DNA of 35,381 bases from Spiro-02 sp034114085 (GCA_034114085.1 JAXEWB010000017.1:1-35381), one strand, 5' to 3'; positions 15,434-23,260 are shown, counted from the first letter of the stretch. The notes: a model not told the origin generated them from the letters alone. Numbers and translations are program-made.

Positions 15434-15862
15434 TCACCCCCTTTCCCTTTCACAATGCGGACAGTTCTTCTGATGCACGCACAACAGCTTTCCACATGAT
15501 GGGCAAGTCCAGCGCTCTGCGTTGGAATTTGCGAAAGCCATTGCCCCGGATTTTTTGATTTCTTCCAGGTTCTCCACCATGCTCATGCCATACTTCATAC
15601 GATACCGGACATCCAGCCGCCTCAGTCGCGGACATGGATATTTATCGCAGAAACAACAGTGGATTTCCTCACCGCCGGTATGTTCAGGGCAGTCCTTGAT
15701 TGCACATTGAACACAATGCTTCGGCTTGTCCATGTCAGAGCCAAGGCATCCGGCGCAAGGCTTCCGTTCCCGTTGGAACGCCACGCACAACCGACAATCC
15801 ATCCCGCAGGGGGCGATTACATCCGCAAACAACTTGTCAGAAAGAAAAAAAGCATCGGGCAT
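15434..15862 (-). CDS. Cys-rich DUF3795 protein
   Basis: 142 aa with about 18 cysteines. The opening IAPCGMDCRLCVAF (16-29) is the DUF3795 hallmark; further pairs follow in KPCAGCLG, HCVQCAIKDCPEH, HCCFCDKYPCPRL, and a rubredoxin/zinc-ribbon-like C-terminus CPSCGKLLCVHQKNCPHC. The pattern indicates several metal (Zn or Fe-S) sites; no reaction is known to me for the family. AAGGA lies 7 nt before the ATG, and the start is only 3 nt after the upstream YhcH-like stop, so they form an operon. The pairing with a sugar protein may be incidental. Confidence 0.85.
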   Translation of the reverse strand: MPDAFFLSDKLFADVIAPCGMDCRLCVAFQRERKPCAGCLGSDMDKPKHCVQCAIKDCPEHTGGEEIHCCFCDKYPCPRLRRLDVRYRMKYGMSMVENLEEIKKSGAMAFANSNAERWTCPSCGKLLCVHQKNCPHCERERG

Positions 15863-15865
15863 ACG

Positions 15866-16315
15866 TTAGTCCTTGATTTTAAAGACGACCTTCTTTACCG
15901 CGGAGGGGTCCCCTAGCGCCACACCGGACTTATGCGGCTCGCCAGGGAGGAATATCGCGAAACGACCTATGGTCGCCTGTATCACCACAGTGGGATCTCC
16001 ATCCAGAAATACACAATCGTTGTCAGGGTCGTAGGGAGAAGCCTGATCGGCAAGTTCCCGCCAGGTCAGGGCCATCAGCTCCTGCCCTTCCAGGACAATC
16101 TGGACATCGGTTTCTTTGCGATGACTTTCAAACCGCTTGGGTTCAGCGCTGGTCATATAGGCGGAAACGACATACCTGACGTCGGGGTCGTCGGTGGTAT
16201 AGGCGCCTGGTTCAGCGTCATACGGAAGACTCCGGTCCATGACCTCTATCACCTTCTTCAATTTAGGAAGAACCGGAATATACAGCTCCAGGTTATCCAA
16301 CGTATCAAACAGCAT
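15866..16315 (-). CDS. YhcH/YjgK/YiaL (NanQ/EbgC) family sugar protein
   Basis: 149 aa, the usual length for this DUF386 cupin-like family. Metal-site motifs are present: ESHRKETDVQIVLEGQE (about 63-79, His and Glu) and FLPGEPHKSGVA (about 124-135, His). NanQ members speed anomerisation of sialic acid and EbgC partners beta-galactosidase, so a role in handling amino or acidic sugars is likely. GAGGAGG sits 5 nt before the ATG. The amino-sugar genes at 17519-19702 lie nearby but in opposite direction. Confidence 0.9.
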   Translation of the reverse strand: MLFDTLDNLELYIPVLPKLKKVIEVMDRSLPYDAEPGAYTTDDPDVRYVVSAYMTSAEPKRFESHRKETDVQIVLEGQELMALTWRELADQASPYDPDNDCVFLDGDPTVVIQATIGRFAIFLPGEPHKSGVALGDPSAVKKVVFKIKD

Positions 16316-16326
16316 CGATGCCTCCT

Positions 16327-16366
16327 CAAAAAGAAACGAAGGAGGCCGTACACACGGCGCTCCTTC
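16327..16366 (-). terminator. Terminator between the Cmk-like and YhcH-like genes
   Basis: On the minus strand an imperfect stem, GAAGGAG-C-GCCGT (16366-16354 side) against ACGGC-C-TCCTTC (16338 side), 4-nt loop, then GTTTCTTTTTG. The T-tract merges with the ribosome site of the next gene, so it may attenuate as well as terminate. Confidence 0.6.
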
Positions 16367-16407
16367 GCGAAAGGATATCCCAGGAACACGATCACATCAA
16401 CGGGATA

Positions 16408-17064
16408 TCAGATATGATCGGTAGGTTTCGTCGTATCGCGATGATGCTCCCAGGCCTTCTGAAAGGCGATAATCTGGTCTACGCATCCATCGATGCCAAT
16501 CAGACCGCTGTCCAGACATAGATGATACGTCTTGCACATGCCCCATTTCCGGTCACTATAATAATTGTAGAAATTCGCCCGTTTCTTGTCCGCTTTCAGA
16601 CAAGTCTCCTCGGCCTTCTCCGGCGCGACTTCATATACCTCGACGGCCCGTTTCACCCTTTCCGCGATATCGGCGTGGATGAATACGCTCAGCACATCAG
16701 GATTGTCCCTCAGCACATAGTCGGCGCATCGCCCTACAATGACGCAAGAACCCGCGTCCGACACTTTCTTGATCGTCTTCGACTGAATCAGGAACAGCTG
16801 GTCGTTGAGCGGCATCTCCGCGATGCCGATCGCACCGCTGGCCATCGGGTAGTTCCCCATGACCAGAGAATAGAAGAGGCTGCTTGTCGCCTTTTCATCC
16901 GCAGTCGCGAACAACGCCTCGCTCAATCCGCTGTCCTTCGCGGAAATGGCGAGCAATTCACTATCATAGAACGGGATTCCCAAACGTTCGGCGAGTTTGC
17001 GACCGACCTGCCGTCCGCCGCTGCCAAACTGTCTACCAATTGTAAAAATCGTCTGCATGCTCAT
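16408..17064 (-). CDS. Cytidylate-kinase-like P-loop protein
   Basis: 218 aa from ATG 17064, with AGGAGG 7 nt upstream; a longer frame begins 20 codons earlier without a ribosome site. It opens with IFTIGRQFGSGGRQVGRKLAERLGIPFYDSELL: the P-loop GRQFGSGGRQ and the D-x-E of the Cmk-like (AAA/cytidylate kinase-like) family. SCVIVGRCADYVL and VFIHADIAERVKR match the core strands and lid. The family is widespread in anaerobes; its substrate is not settled and it is distinct from housekeeping Cmk. A TATACT hexamer (17146-17141, minus) with GTGAAA 17 nt before it is a candidate promoter, leaving a leader of about 75 nt. Confidence 0.85.
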   Translation of the reverse strand: MSMQTIFTIGRQFGSGGRQVGRKLAERLGIPFYDSELLAISAKDSGLSEALFATADEKATSSLFYSLVMGNYPMASGAIGIAEMPLNDQLFLIQSKTIKKVSDAGSCVIVGRCADYVLRDNPDVLSVFIHADIAERVKRAVEVYEVAPEKAEETCLKADKKRANFYNYYSDRKWGMCKTYHLCLDSGLIGIDGCVDQIIAFQKAWEHHRDTTKPTDHI

Positions 17065-17518
17065 GAAGGTTCCTCCTCCTTGCCGACATTCGTCAGGATG
17101 GACCGCCAGCCAATGCCGTCGCATCCTTCTTGACGGTTATAGTATATCATGCAAAATTCGCTTTTCACCAGAAAATGATGTTTTTCTCCGCATGGTAGCC
17201 TGTACCACAAAAGCGGAGGGGCTTTTTCGGGGGGAGAACCCATTCTTGTTTCTTCACATGAAAGCTTTAGGCGTTACAGGCCGCAAGTAACGATTTCATC
17301 CCTGGCAGATAGTTCGCTCATCGCGATTTCACGTCGGGGCAGAGCGTTCCGCCATGCGGTTCCGTCAAGTCGCATTGTCCATGACAGGGAAGTCCATAAA
17401 CAAAAGAAACGCCTCCCCTTGCGATTTCATCAGACATGCGGTATGATTTTGAAACAATGTTCCAAAAACCGTCCATTGTATTCCAACAGCGGACGACGAT
17501 AGTGAAAAGGAGTTTGAA
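17065..17518. other. Divergent intergenic region
   Basis: 454 nt between the Cmk-like gene (minus) and the aldose epimerase (plus). It contains promoters in both directions (minus TATACT at 17146-17141; plus promoter annotated separately). The middle part (17200-17410) shows no gene, tRNA or strong hairpin with a T-run. Confidence 0.5.
17419..17447 (+). promoter_or_regulatory. Promoter of the aldose-epimerase gene
   Basis: TTGCGA (17419-17424, 4/6), 17-nt spacer, TATGAT (17442-17447, 5/6). Predicted start near 17454, leader about 65 nt. Confidence 0.55.
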
Positions 17519-18385
17519 ATGGTCACTCTACAGAATAAAAAGCTTGTCATGAAAATCGCGGAGCTTGGGGCGGAGCCGCAAAGCCTGCTCGCGAAGGAAA
17601 GCGGCTGCGAGTATATTTGGAACGGAGATCCTGAATACTGGTTCAGGCATGCTCCGCTGCTGTTCCCCATGACGGGTCCGACCAAGGACAACAAGGTGGC
17701 GTTTGAGGGGATCGAATACGAAATGCCGGGCAATGGGTTCGCCCGCGATACTGAATTCTCCGTGGCGGAAGCGGATGACGCACATGCGGTATTTGTCCTT
17801 GAGGAATCCCCCGCGACGTTGAAATACTACCCCTTCCCGTTCAAGCTGGTAGCGACCTATACTCTGCTCGATGACGGCTACGAAGCGAAAGCGATTATTT
17901 ATGCGAAAGAAAAGGGGCTGTGGTTCACCTTTGGCTGGCATCCGGCATTCTCCCTTGACATGAACGGGAAAGGTACGCCGATAGAGGCGTATCGCGTGGA
18001 ATTCTCCGATGCGGAGACGAGCGACCGCAAGTATCAGGTGAACGGAGTATTCCAGGTGGAACCGAAGTTCCTCGACAACGCCAAGTCGTTCCAGCTTTCC
18101 CGAAAGGAAACGGACAAGGGGCCTGTCGTGCTGCCGACGGTCAAGTCCCGGCAGGTAAAGCTCGTCTGCGACAAGGGGCCGCACGGCGTCGTCGCGGATA
18201 TGGGTGAGATGCCGTTGCTCGTCGTCTGGACTTGCGCGCCGAAGCATGCCCAATATGTCTGCGTCGAACCGATGTATTCCTTCGGCGACACCACCCGCCC
18301 GTTGGATTTGGAGGAAATGCCGCAGACGATGTATCTTGCCCCCAATGGGGAGAAAACCTTCATCAACACATTCCGGGTGTTCTAA
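17519..18385 (+). CDS. Aldose 1-epimerase (LacX-like mutarotase)
   Basis: 288 aa, with AAGGAG 6 nt before the ATG. The LacX/GalM-like fold is shown by the opening IAELGAEPQSLLAKESGCEYIWNG, WFRHAPLLFPMTG, the catalytic-type His141 in GWHPAF and Glu250 in CVEPMYSF. It should interconvert alpha and beta anomers of a free or phosphorylated hexose. One oddity: the conserved HGFARD block reads NGFARD (Asn72), replacing a substrate-binding His; the general acid/base pair remains. NagA follows 141 nt downstream, and together they suggest hexosamine handling. Confidence 0.88.
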   Translation: MVTLQNKKLVMKIAELGAEPQSLLAKESGCEYIWNGDPEYWFRHAPLLFPMTGPTKDNKVAFEGIEYEMPGNGFARDTEFSVAEADDAHAVFVLEESPATLKYYPFPFKLVATYTLLDDGYEAKAIIYAKEKGLWFTFGWHPAFSLDMNGKGTPIEAYRVEFSDAETSDRKYQVNGVFQVEPKFLDNAKSFQLSRKETDKGPVVLPTVKSRQVKLVCDKGPHGVVADMGEMPLLVVWTCAPKHAQYVCVEPMYSFGDTTRPLDLEEMPQTMYLAPNGEKTFINTFRVF

Positions 18386-18511
18386 GAGCGATTTCATCAT
18401 CACAATACATATCCGTACCCGTTGTAGACATATCCGGCAGGGATAGCGACTACGACGGGTATTTTTACGAAAACATGTCTGTTTTTTTAGACAATGGATA
18501 TGCGTGGCGTG

Positions 18512-18520
18512 TGCTATACT
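18512..18520 (+). promoter_or_regulatory. nagA: Extended -10 promoter of nagA, leaderless geometry
   Basis: TGC followed by TATACT (18515-18520), an extended -10 with 5/6 match. Six nt (GGTCGT) separate it from ATG 18527, so transcription should start at the start codon. No -35 stands at 17 nt. A TGTCT/AGACA inverted repeat (18476-18480 / 18489-18493) lies just upstream and could bind a regulator. Confidence 0.5.
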
Positions 18521-18526
18521 GGTCGT

Positions 18527-19702
18527 ATGGACAGATGGACGGATACCTTCGCGCTGGTTCATGCGGATGCGGTCAGCGGCAAACATATTATCGAGAACGC
18601 GACAATCCTCATCCGTAACGGACGCATAGAAGAAATCGTACAGGACGGCCCTCGCGTGGCCGATCCCTTTCCTATAGTCGATTGTAACGGCAAGACCGTC
18701 GGACCGGGGCTGATAGACATGCATATCCATGGCTGTGGCGGATTCGATACCACGCAACCAGACCTGGCGCGGAATCTCCGGGGGATGGCGCGGTTTCTGG
18801 AAGAGCATGGAATCACAAGCTTTCAGCTTGCTATCGCCATGGACATCGACCTGCTGGCGCATATCGGCGAGGTTTTGGACGGGCAGCCAGACCTTGCGGA
18901 GAGTCTTCCAGGCGTCTATCCGGAAGGGCCGTTCATCGCGGCGGGGAAGAAAGGCGGAATCCCGTTGTCAAGCATCCGCGCTCCCGATTCGGACTACCTC
19001 GACAAGATACTGAGTATCCGGCACAGGGGCGCGCCTCTTGTGACTACCATGACGATCGCACCGGAGCTGGAGGGCATAGCGGCCATCCGACGCAAGCTGG
19101 AGGATGCAGGCGTCGTCGTGGCATGGGGTCATTCCCAAGCCTATTTCGACCAGCTTCCTTCCCGCCGGTCCCCCTCGCGCCAAAACGCTCACCTCACCCA
19201 TCTGTACAATGCGATGGTCGGTCTGGAGCATAGAAGGCCGGGGCTGGCCCTTCTGCCATTCCTGGACGAAAACGCGACCTATGAATTGATTTGCGACTAT
19301 GTACATGTGGACAAGGAGATGGTTCGTTTCACCGTGGAACGGCTTGGAGCGGACAGGATGTGCCTGATATCGGATGGAATGAGCTTCTGCGGCATGGGAA
19401 AAGGAACAGGCCGATATCTCGGCAAGGATATCCATAGCGACGGCAAGGCATGTTATTACTCTGATGACAATACGCTGATTGGTTCAGGAATGCTGATTTG
19501 CGATACCGCCAGGGAACTATACAGCGAAGGTTTGATCGACAAGACGCAGTTCTTTGAAATCGCGTCAACAAATCCCGCTCAACGGCTGAAGCTCTCCGAC
19601 CGGGGTTCTATCGAACGAGGCAAATACGCCGACCTCGTGCTGATGGACGACGATATGCATGTAGTGGGGACGATCAAGCGGAAGATATCCGCAGGGTACT
19701 GA
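18527..19702 (+). CDS. nagA: N-acetylglucosamine-6-phosphate deacetylase
   Basis: 391 aa from ATG 18527. Amidohydrolase motifs fit NagA: GPGLIDMHIHG (metal HxH, 66-69), YPEGPFI (metal Glu133), GHSQAY (His202), HLTHLYNAM (His225), and LISDGMS (catalytic Asp283), ending with the family signature NPAQRLKLSDRGSIERGKYADLVLMD. The usual KKGAH reads KKGGI. It removes acetate from GlcNAc-6-phosphate to give glucosamine-6-phosphate in the cytoplasm. There is no Shine-Dalgarno; an extended -10 stands 6 nt before the ATG. An in-frame ATG at 18494 also lacks a ribosome site. No nagB was seen in the window. The stop abuts the stop of the convergent VOC gene. Confidence 0.88.
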   Translation: MDRWTDTFALVHADAVSGKHIIENATILIRNGRIEEIVQDGPRVADPFPIVDCNGKTVGPGLIDMHIHGCGGFDTTQPDLARNLRGMARFLEEHGITSFQLAIAMDIDLLAHIGEVLDGQPDLAESLPGVYPEGPFIAAGKKGGIPLSSIRAPDSDYLDKILSIRHRGAPLVTTMTIAPELEGIAAIRRKLEDAGVVVAWGHSQAYFDQLPSRRSPSRQNAHLTHLYNAMVGLEHRRPGLALLPFLDENATYELICDYVHVDKEMVRFTVERLGADRMCLISDGMSFCGMGKGTGRYLGKDIHSDGKACYYSDDNTLIGSGMLICDTARELYSEGLIDKTQFFEIASTNPAQRLKLSDRGSIERGKYADLVLMDDDMHVVGTIKRKISAGY

Positions 19703-20167
19703 CTAGAGGCAGGAGCGGACGAACTCCACCGGATGCAGGATGATTTTGGCCGTCTCCTCCACGGAACGCCCCTCAGCGAGATACCGTCTGGCGATCACGG
19801 CCATGGACTCTCCGATTTCAATCATGTGGCGGTCAGGGTCGTAGATGCGCACCACCCGTTGCTGCCACTCATGCTTTTTGGGAGGATGCACGAGTTCCAC
19901 GGAAGGAAAACGCCGCAGGCGTAGCAGGAACTCGTCAAAATCATCAACCTCGAAATAAAGCTCCATATTGTGGGATTCCGCTACGACGCTTTCTTCCGGC
20001 GCATCGGTCAGCCACGCAAAATTCCGCTGGATGGCGAATCCGCCGCTGAACGTCACGTTCCAGCCGAGATCCAAGGCTACGGTCTGTCCGAAAACCTCGT
20101 TGTAAAATTTCTTTGAGACCTCCACGTCCTTGACGGCCGGCAACGCTAGTTGAAATTTCATTTCCAT
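19703..20167 (-). CDS. VOC (glyoxalase/bleomycin-resistance) family protein
   Basis: 154 aa. The VOC fold shows in KFQLALPAVKDVEVSKKFYNEVFGQTVALDLGWNVTFSGGFAIQ (4-47) and the second half MELYFEVDDFDEFLLRL ... WQQRVVRIYDPDRHMIEIGES, whose E (in MELYFEV) and E (MIEIGE) are typical metal ligands. The C-terminus carries an extra helix (VIARRYLAEGRSVEETAKI) seen in many anaerobe homologues. Substrate unknown. Ribosome site AGAGGA is 9 nt upstream. The start is 15 nt after the MFS stop, so these are cotranscribed. The stop codon directly abuts the nagA stop. Confidence 0.85.
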   Translation of the reverse strand: MEMKFQLALPAVKDVEVSKKFYNEVFGQTVALDLGWNVTFSGGFAIQRNFAWLTDAPEESVVAESHNMELYFEVDDFDEFLLRLRRFPSVELVHPPKKHEWQQRVVRIYDPDRHMIEIGESMAVIARRYLAEGRSVEETAKIILHPVEFVRSCL

Positions 20168-20182
20168 GGCATGCGTTCCTCT

Positions 20183-21445
20183 TCAAGGCTGCAAGGCTTC
20201 CTTGGGATTTTTAATCGTACAGGCAAACAGGGTATTGCACAGACCCAACACCCCAGACAGTGTGAACAAGACCTCGATGCCGGTCTTCTGCCATATCCAG
20301 CCGCCGAACAACGCAATCAGGATACTGATCAGATGGTTCACCGAAATTCCCGTGGTGATGGTCGCGGTCATCTCCTCCTGCGTCGAGGATATGTCCTGTA
20401 CATACACGTTGCTCGCCATACTGGCCAAGGAGATGATTGAATCCAGCACATAGTTGGCGCAGACCACGATATAGGCGATATGCGGCGGAAACAGTCGATG
20501 GGCGAATCCATAGAAGAAACAGACCACCATGAGTATCAGCGTATCAGTGACCATGATAATCTTGTAGCCAAGGCGGTCGATCAGCTTGCCAATCAGCGGA
20601 CTAAACACGATGCCGAATGCGGCGCAAATGGCCAGCAGCAATGATATGACCGCTGTATCGGCACCATACTGGAGGATCAGCACATACGGGGCGAATGTCA
20701 GGAATATCTGCTTGCGGGCACCGTAAAATACTTCCAGCATATAGTACTTGTTGAATTTGCGGTTGAAATAAAATCGACTTCTCCTAGCCACCGAAATGGA
20801 AGAATCCTTCATGGCGAAAGATATCAGCACAGAAGCTATCATCAGCGCGGTCGCTATCGCGAAGATGATTCTGAAGCTGGACACCCCGCGCTCGATTCCA
20901 AAATGGGAGAACAGCATGAACAGCAGGCTGACGACCAAGAACCCCACGATATTGCCGATATGTCCGATTCCGCTGGTGATACCGAGGGAGACGCCACCCT
21001 TGCCGGGTTTCGCGGCTTCAAGGCTGATGGTGCTTTTCACCGGCATCACGATATGTTCACCGGCGCTGTACAGCACCATGAATGCGATGACGGAAACCTT
21101 TCCCGAACTTCCAAACAATAGGCCCAGGCTTCCCGCCAGCATGATCGCCGTCCCGATTCGGAATATTTTGCTTTCAGAAAAGCGGTACATGGCCGCAAGG
21201 ATGAAAATCAGCAAGAGCCCGGGGAGTTCTCGAAAAAACTCGACGACACCTCGCTCAAATTCAGAGATATGTACGATTTCAGCGAGATAATTGTCCTGTA
21301 TACCTCGGTAGAAACCGTATGCAAGACTAGAAAACAGCAGGACCGACAAAAACGCCCGAACTCTTGCATCGGAACGGTATACGTCGCTCCAACGATTCTT
21401 CGCGGAACGTTTTTCATCGGCCGCGCTTTCTGATCGAGATGACAT
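20183..21445 (-). CDS. MFS-type transporter
   Basis: 420 aa with GGAGGGG 6 nt before the ATG. A basic, hydrophilic N-terminus (1-28) is followed by about 12 predicted membrane helices in two halves, with a central cytoplasmic loop (SISVARRSRFYFNRKFNKYY, about 220-238). The loop between helices 8 and 9 has SPLIGKLIDRLGYKIIM, the MFS motif A (G-x-L-x-D-R-x-G), which makes an ion-coupled major facilitator likely. Unusual acidic/hydroxyl helix residues are not informative, and no substrate can be given. It heads a two-gene operon with the VOC protein. Confidence 0.85.
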   Translation of the reverse strand: MSSRSESAADEKRSAKNRWSDVYRSDARVRAFLSVLLFSSLAYGFYRGIQDNYLAEIVHISEFERGVVEFFRELPGLLLIFILAAMYRFSESKIFRIGTAIMLAGSLGLLFGSSGKVSVIAFMVLYSAGEHIVMPVKSTISLEAAKPGKGGVSLGITSGIGHIGNIVGFLVVSLLFMLFSHFGIERGVSSFRIIFAIATALMIASVLISFAMKDSSISVARRSRFYFNRKFNKYYMLEVFYGARKQIFLTFAPYVLILQYGADTAVISLLLAICAAFGIVFSPLIGKLIDRLGYKIIMVTDTLILMVVCFFYGFAHRLFPPHIAYIVVCANYVLDSIISLASMASNVYVQDISSTQEEMTATITTGISVNHLISILIALFGGWIWQKTGIEVLFTLSGVLGLCNTLFACTIKNPKEALQP

Positions 21446-21646
21446 GGGAAAGCCCCCTCCACAAGGAACTAGAGCATCCTACCATGGAGGCTTTGTCGGG
21501 TTCAATGCAATCCCGCGCATTCTATTGGTTTATTATTGCTTCCAGCATGAATCCATTGACCAGCGGCACATCGTTTTTCATCATGAACGTCGTTATCGGC
21601 GGGATGATGGCATTTCCTGCGGTGGATTCTGAAGCGAACCGTAGCT

Positions 21647-21675
21647 TTGACAAGACTACCTCTTCAGTCTACACT
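21647..21675 (+). promoter_or_regulatory. Promoter of the Nudix gene
   Basis: A perfect TTGACA (21647-21652), 17 nt, TACACT (21670-21675, 4/6). Start near 21682, leader about 32 nt with AAGGAG. Confidence 0.65.
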
Positions 21676-21713
21676 GTCCGGGCATTTTTACTTTGCCTAT
21701 TCAAGGAGCCGTC

Positions 21714-22199
21714 ATGGATATCACGTTCCGTACCGTCGAGGGGCGGTTCAACTACCGGGTCGCCGCGATCATCGTGGACGATGGACGTCTGCTGGTCATG
21801 AAGGACGAAAGGTCCCCCTACTACTACCTGCCCGGCGGACGGGTCAAGATGCAAGAGGTCGCCCGGGACGCGGTACTGCGGGAGCTTCAGGAAGAGCTGG
21901 GAATTACGGCGACAATCGTCAGGCCACTTTGGTTCAACCAGAGTTTTTTCATCGAAGACGTGAACAAGGAACAATACCACGAAATCTGCATGTATTACCT
22001 GGTCGATATCTCCAAGACGGATATTCAGAATCGTGGCGACTGTTTCTCCTGTATGGAATCAAGGACCAATGAGAGACAGGTCTTTTCATGGATGCCGATT
22101 GAGGATGTTCCACAGGCATACCTATATCCGGAATTCATCAAGGAACGGATTCTGAGGACACTACCGGATACGTTGGAATGCACCGTGGAACATAGATAG
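21714..22199 (+). CDS. Nudix hydrolase
   Basis: 161 aa from ATG 21714, with AAGGAG 5 nt upstream. The Nudix box is complete: Gly42, Glu48, then Arg56-Glu57-Leu58 and Glu60-Glu61-Leu62-Gly63 (pattern G-x5-E-x7-REUxEExGU), coordinating the Mg ions that help cleave a nucleoside diphosphate linked to another group. It is an ADP-ribose/NTP-type stand-alone hydrolase; the C-terminal WMPIEDVPQAYLYPEFIKE is common in the family. Monocistronic with a strong promoter. Divergent from the MFS gene and convergent with the second barrel gene. Confidence 0.92.
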   Translation: MDITFRTVEGRFNYRVAAIIVDDGRLLVMKDERSPYYYLPGGRVKMQEVARDAVLRELQEELGITATIVRPLWFNQSFFIEDVNKEQYHEICMYYLVDISKTDIQNRGDCFSCMESRTNERQVFSWMPIEDVPQAYLYPEFIKERILRTLPDTLECTVEHR

Positions 22200-22210
22200 C
22201 CTCATACCAA

Positions 22211-22328
22211 GAACCAAGGGCAAGACAATCAGCCGGAAGTTGATATAAGGTCCGCTCTGGGTTCGCTCCAGGCTCAATGTCCACTATACCTACCATCGCC
22301 GGGATGTTCCCGGGTTGTTCGCAGGTCG
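22211..22328. repeat. Dispersed intergenic repeat, copy B
   Basis: Starts GAACCAAGGGC (22211-22221), later GCTCTGGGTTC (22254-22264), an imperfect version of the inverted repeat of copy A. The core GCTCCAGGCTCAATGTCCAC (22265-22284) is identical to copy A over 20 nt; a T-for-C pair follows and ACCTACCATCGCC is again identical. An extra hairpin CCGGGA-TGT-TCCCGG (22299-22313) is inserted here before GTTGTTCGCAGGTCG (22314-22328). Confidence 0.7.
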
Positions 22329-22413
22329 GCCGGGCGGGAAAGTCTAGCGGGAAAAACCGGGCCGCAGCCTAGTTGCCAGCGAGTAATTTCGCTTTCCGAA
22401 ACGTGCAACAAAC

Positions 22414-22442
22414 AAAAAAGGGACCATCGCAAAGCCATGGTC
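22414..22442 (-). terminator. Terminator of the second barrel-protein gene
   Basis: On the minus strand GACCAT (22442-22437), 9-nt loop, ATGGTC (22427-22422), then CCTTTTTTG. It lies about 77 nt after the stop of the barrel gene. Confidence 0.6.
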
Positions 22443-22518
22443 AATGGCGTTCACGACAGCCCCTTCGACAATGTACTGACCTTTCGGCCAGTTACTTATA
22501 AAACAACCTAAAACGTGA

Positions 22519-23202
22519 CTACAGACGTCCAAGGCCAGCTTTCTTGCCGGTATTGATGTAGACGCCTCCACCGATGTACGGAGTAGCGGAGAAACGGAAA
22601 TAACCATCGGCCCAGCCCCCATTGCCAATGCTGGAACCGCCACCGCCGACAGACCATTTGTTGTAGCGACCGAAATCAAAACCGAACTTGGATCCGGCGC
22701 GGACAAAGAATTTATCATCGATGGCAAACTGAACGCCGGCATCGACACCCAAGCCCAAGGTTACGGCAGTACCCTTTACCGTAATCCCACCGGAAGTAGA
22801 GGATTGCCCCTGAACACCGAGGTTCAGGCCCGCAGCCGCGCTGAAGGTCACGTTCTTGTTGATGTTGTAACGATACGCAGGGCCGATGATCATGTTGAAC
22901 AGCATCGGCAACTTGGAATCAGTTGAAACATTCCCCACGCTCTGCTTAATCGGGAACAGGAACGCAAAATCGGCGTAGACGCCTACAGAGCCCTTTGCGC
23001 TGAAGAAGTTATAGGACATCAGGTCGAACCCGGCGGAATGAGTCAAGGTACTATCAGTATTCTTGTTCGGCGTTACGCTGAAACCATATTCCCCTCCCAA
23101 CCCAAGCCAATGCTCGGTGGCGGCGAACAATGGAACTCCCGCCAACAACAGGGCACACAGGACACACAGGACACACAGGACAATTGCGATTCTCTTTTTC
23201 AT
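22519..23202 (-). CDS. Exported beta-barrel-like outer membrane protein, with repeat-encoded signal peptide
   Basis: 227 aa from ATG 23202, chosen because GGAGAG is 8 nt upstream; ATG 23208 is only 2 nt from it. The signal peptide MKKRIAIVLCVLCVLCALLLAGVPLFA contains a repeated Val-Leu-Cys unit encoded by 9-bp tandem repeats. The mature part (ATEHWLGLGGEYGFSVTP...) is Gly/Phe/Tyr-rich with alternating strands (VGVYADFAFLFPI, MFNMIIGPAYRYNINKNV, LGLGVDAGVQFAIDDKF, FRFSATPYIGGGVYINTG). It is a paralogue of the 2145-2930 product. A channel or structural outer membrane role is likely; substrate unknown. A weak terminator of hemA sits directly upstream. Confidence 0.72.
   Translation of the reverse strand: MKKRIAIVLCVLCVLCALLLAGVPLFAATEHWLGLGGEYGFSVTPNKNTDSTLTHSAGFDLMSYNFFSAKGSVGVYADFAFLFPIKQSVGNVSTDSKLPMLFNMIIGPAYRYNINKNVTFSAAAGLNLGVQGQSSTSGGITVKGTAVTLGLGVDAGVQFAIDDKFFVRAGSKFGFDFGRYNKWSVGGGGSSIGNGGWADGYFRFSATPYIGGGVYINTGKKAGLGRL
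23151..23186. repeat. 9-bp tandem repeat inside a signal peptide
   Basis: Units GGGCACACA, GGACACACA, GGACACACA, GGACAATTG (four, last degenerate) in phase with the minus-strand codons, encoding repeated Cys-Val-Leu. Copy-number change would lengthen or shorten the hydrophobic core by three residues without a frameshift. Confidence 0.8.
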
Positions 23203-23221
23203 AGACATATCTCTCCGTTAG

Positions 23222-23241
23222 AAAAAAGTATCTTCATACTT
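23222..23241 (-). terminator. Weak terminator after hemA
   Basis: On the minus strand AAGTAT, loop GAAG, ATACTT, continuing into a T-run (to 23222). It is about 20 nt after the hemA stop. The stem is short and A/T-rich. Confidence 0.5.
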
Positions 23242-23260
23242 CTACCGAATCATATTATAG

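Larger units (their letters stand above)
22200..22518. other. Convergent intergenic region with repeat copy B and a terminator
   Basis: 319 nt between the Nudix stop and the barrel-protein stop. It holds the second copy of the dispersed repeat (22211-22328) and a minus-strand terminator (22414-22442). No gene was seen. Confidence 0.55.

Noticed and set aside
17528..18862. 444-codon minus-strand ORF
   Set aside because: Lies opposite the epimerase and the start of nagA; composition is Arg/His-rich as expected for antisense of GC-rich genes.
21446..21713. Hydrophobic short ORF in the MFS-Nudix spacer as a small membrane protein
   Set aside because: No start with a ribosome site; the frame is a run-through of MFS antisense and the Nudix gene's other frame.
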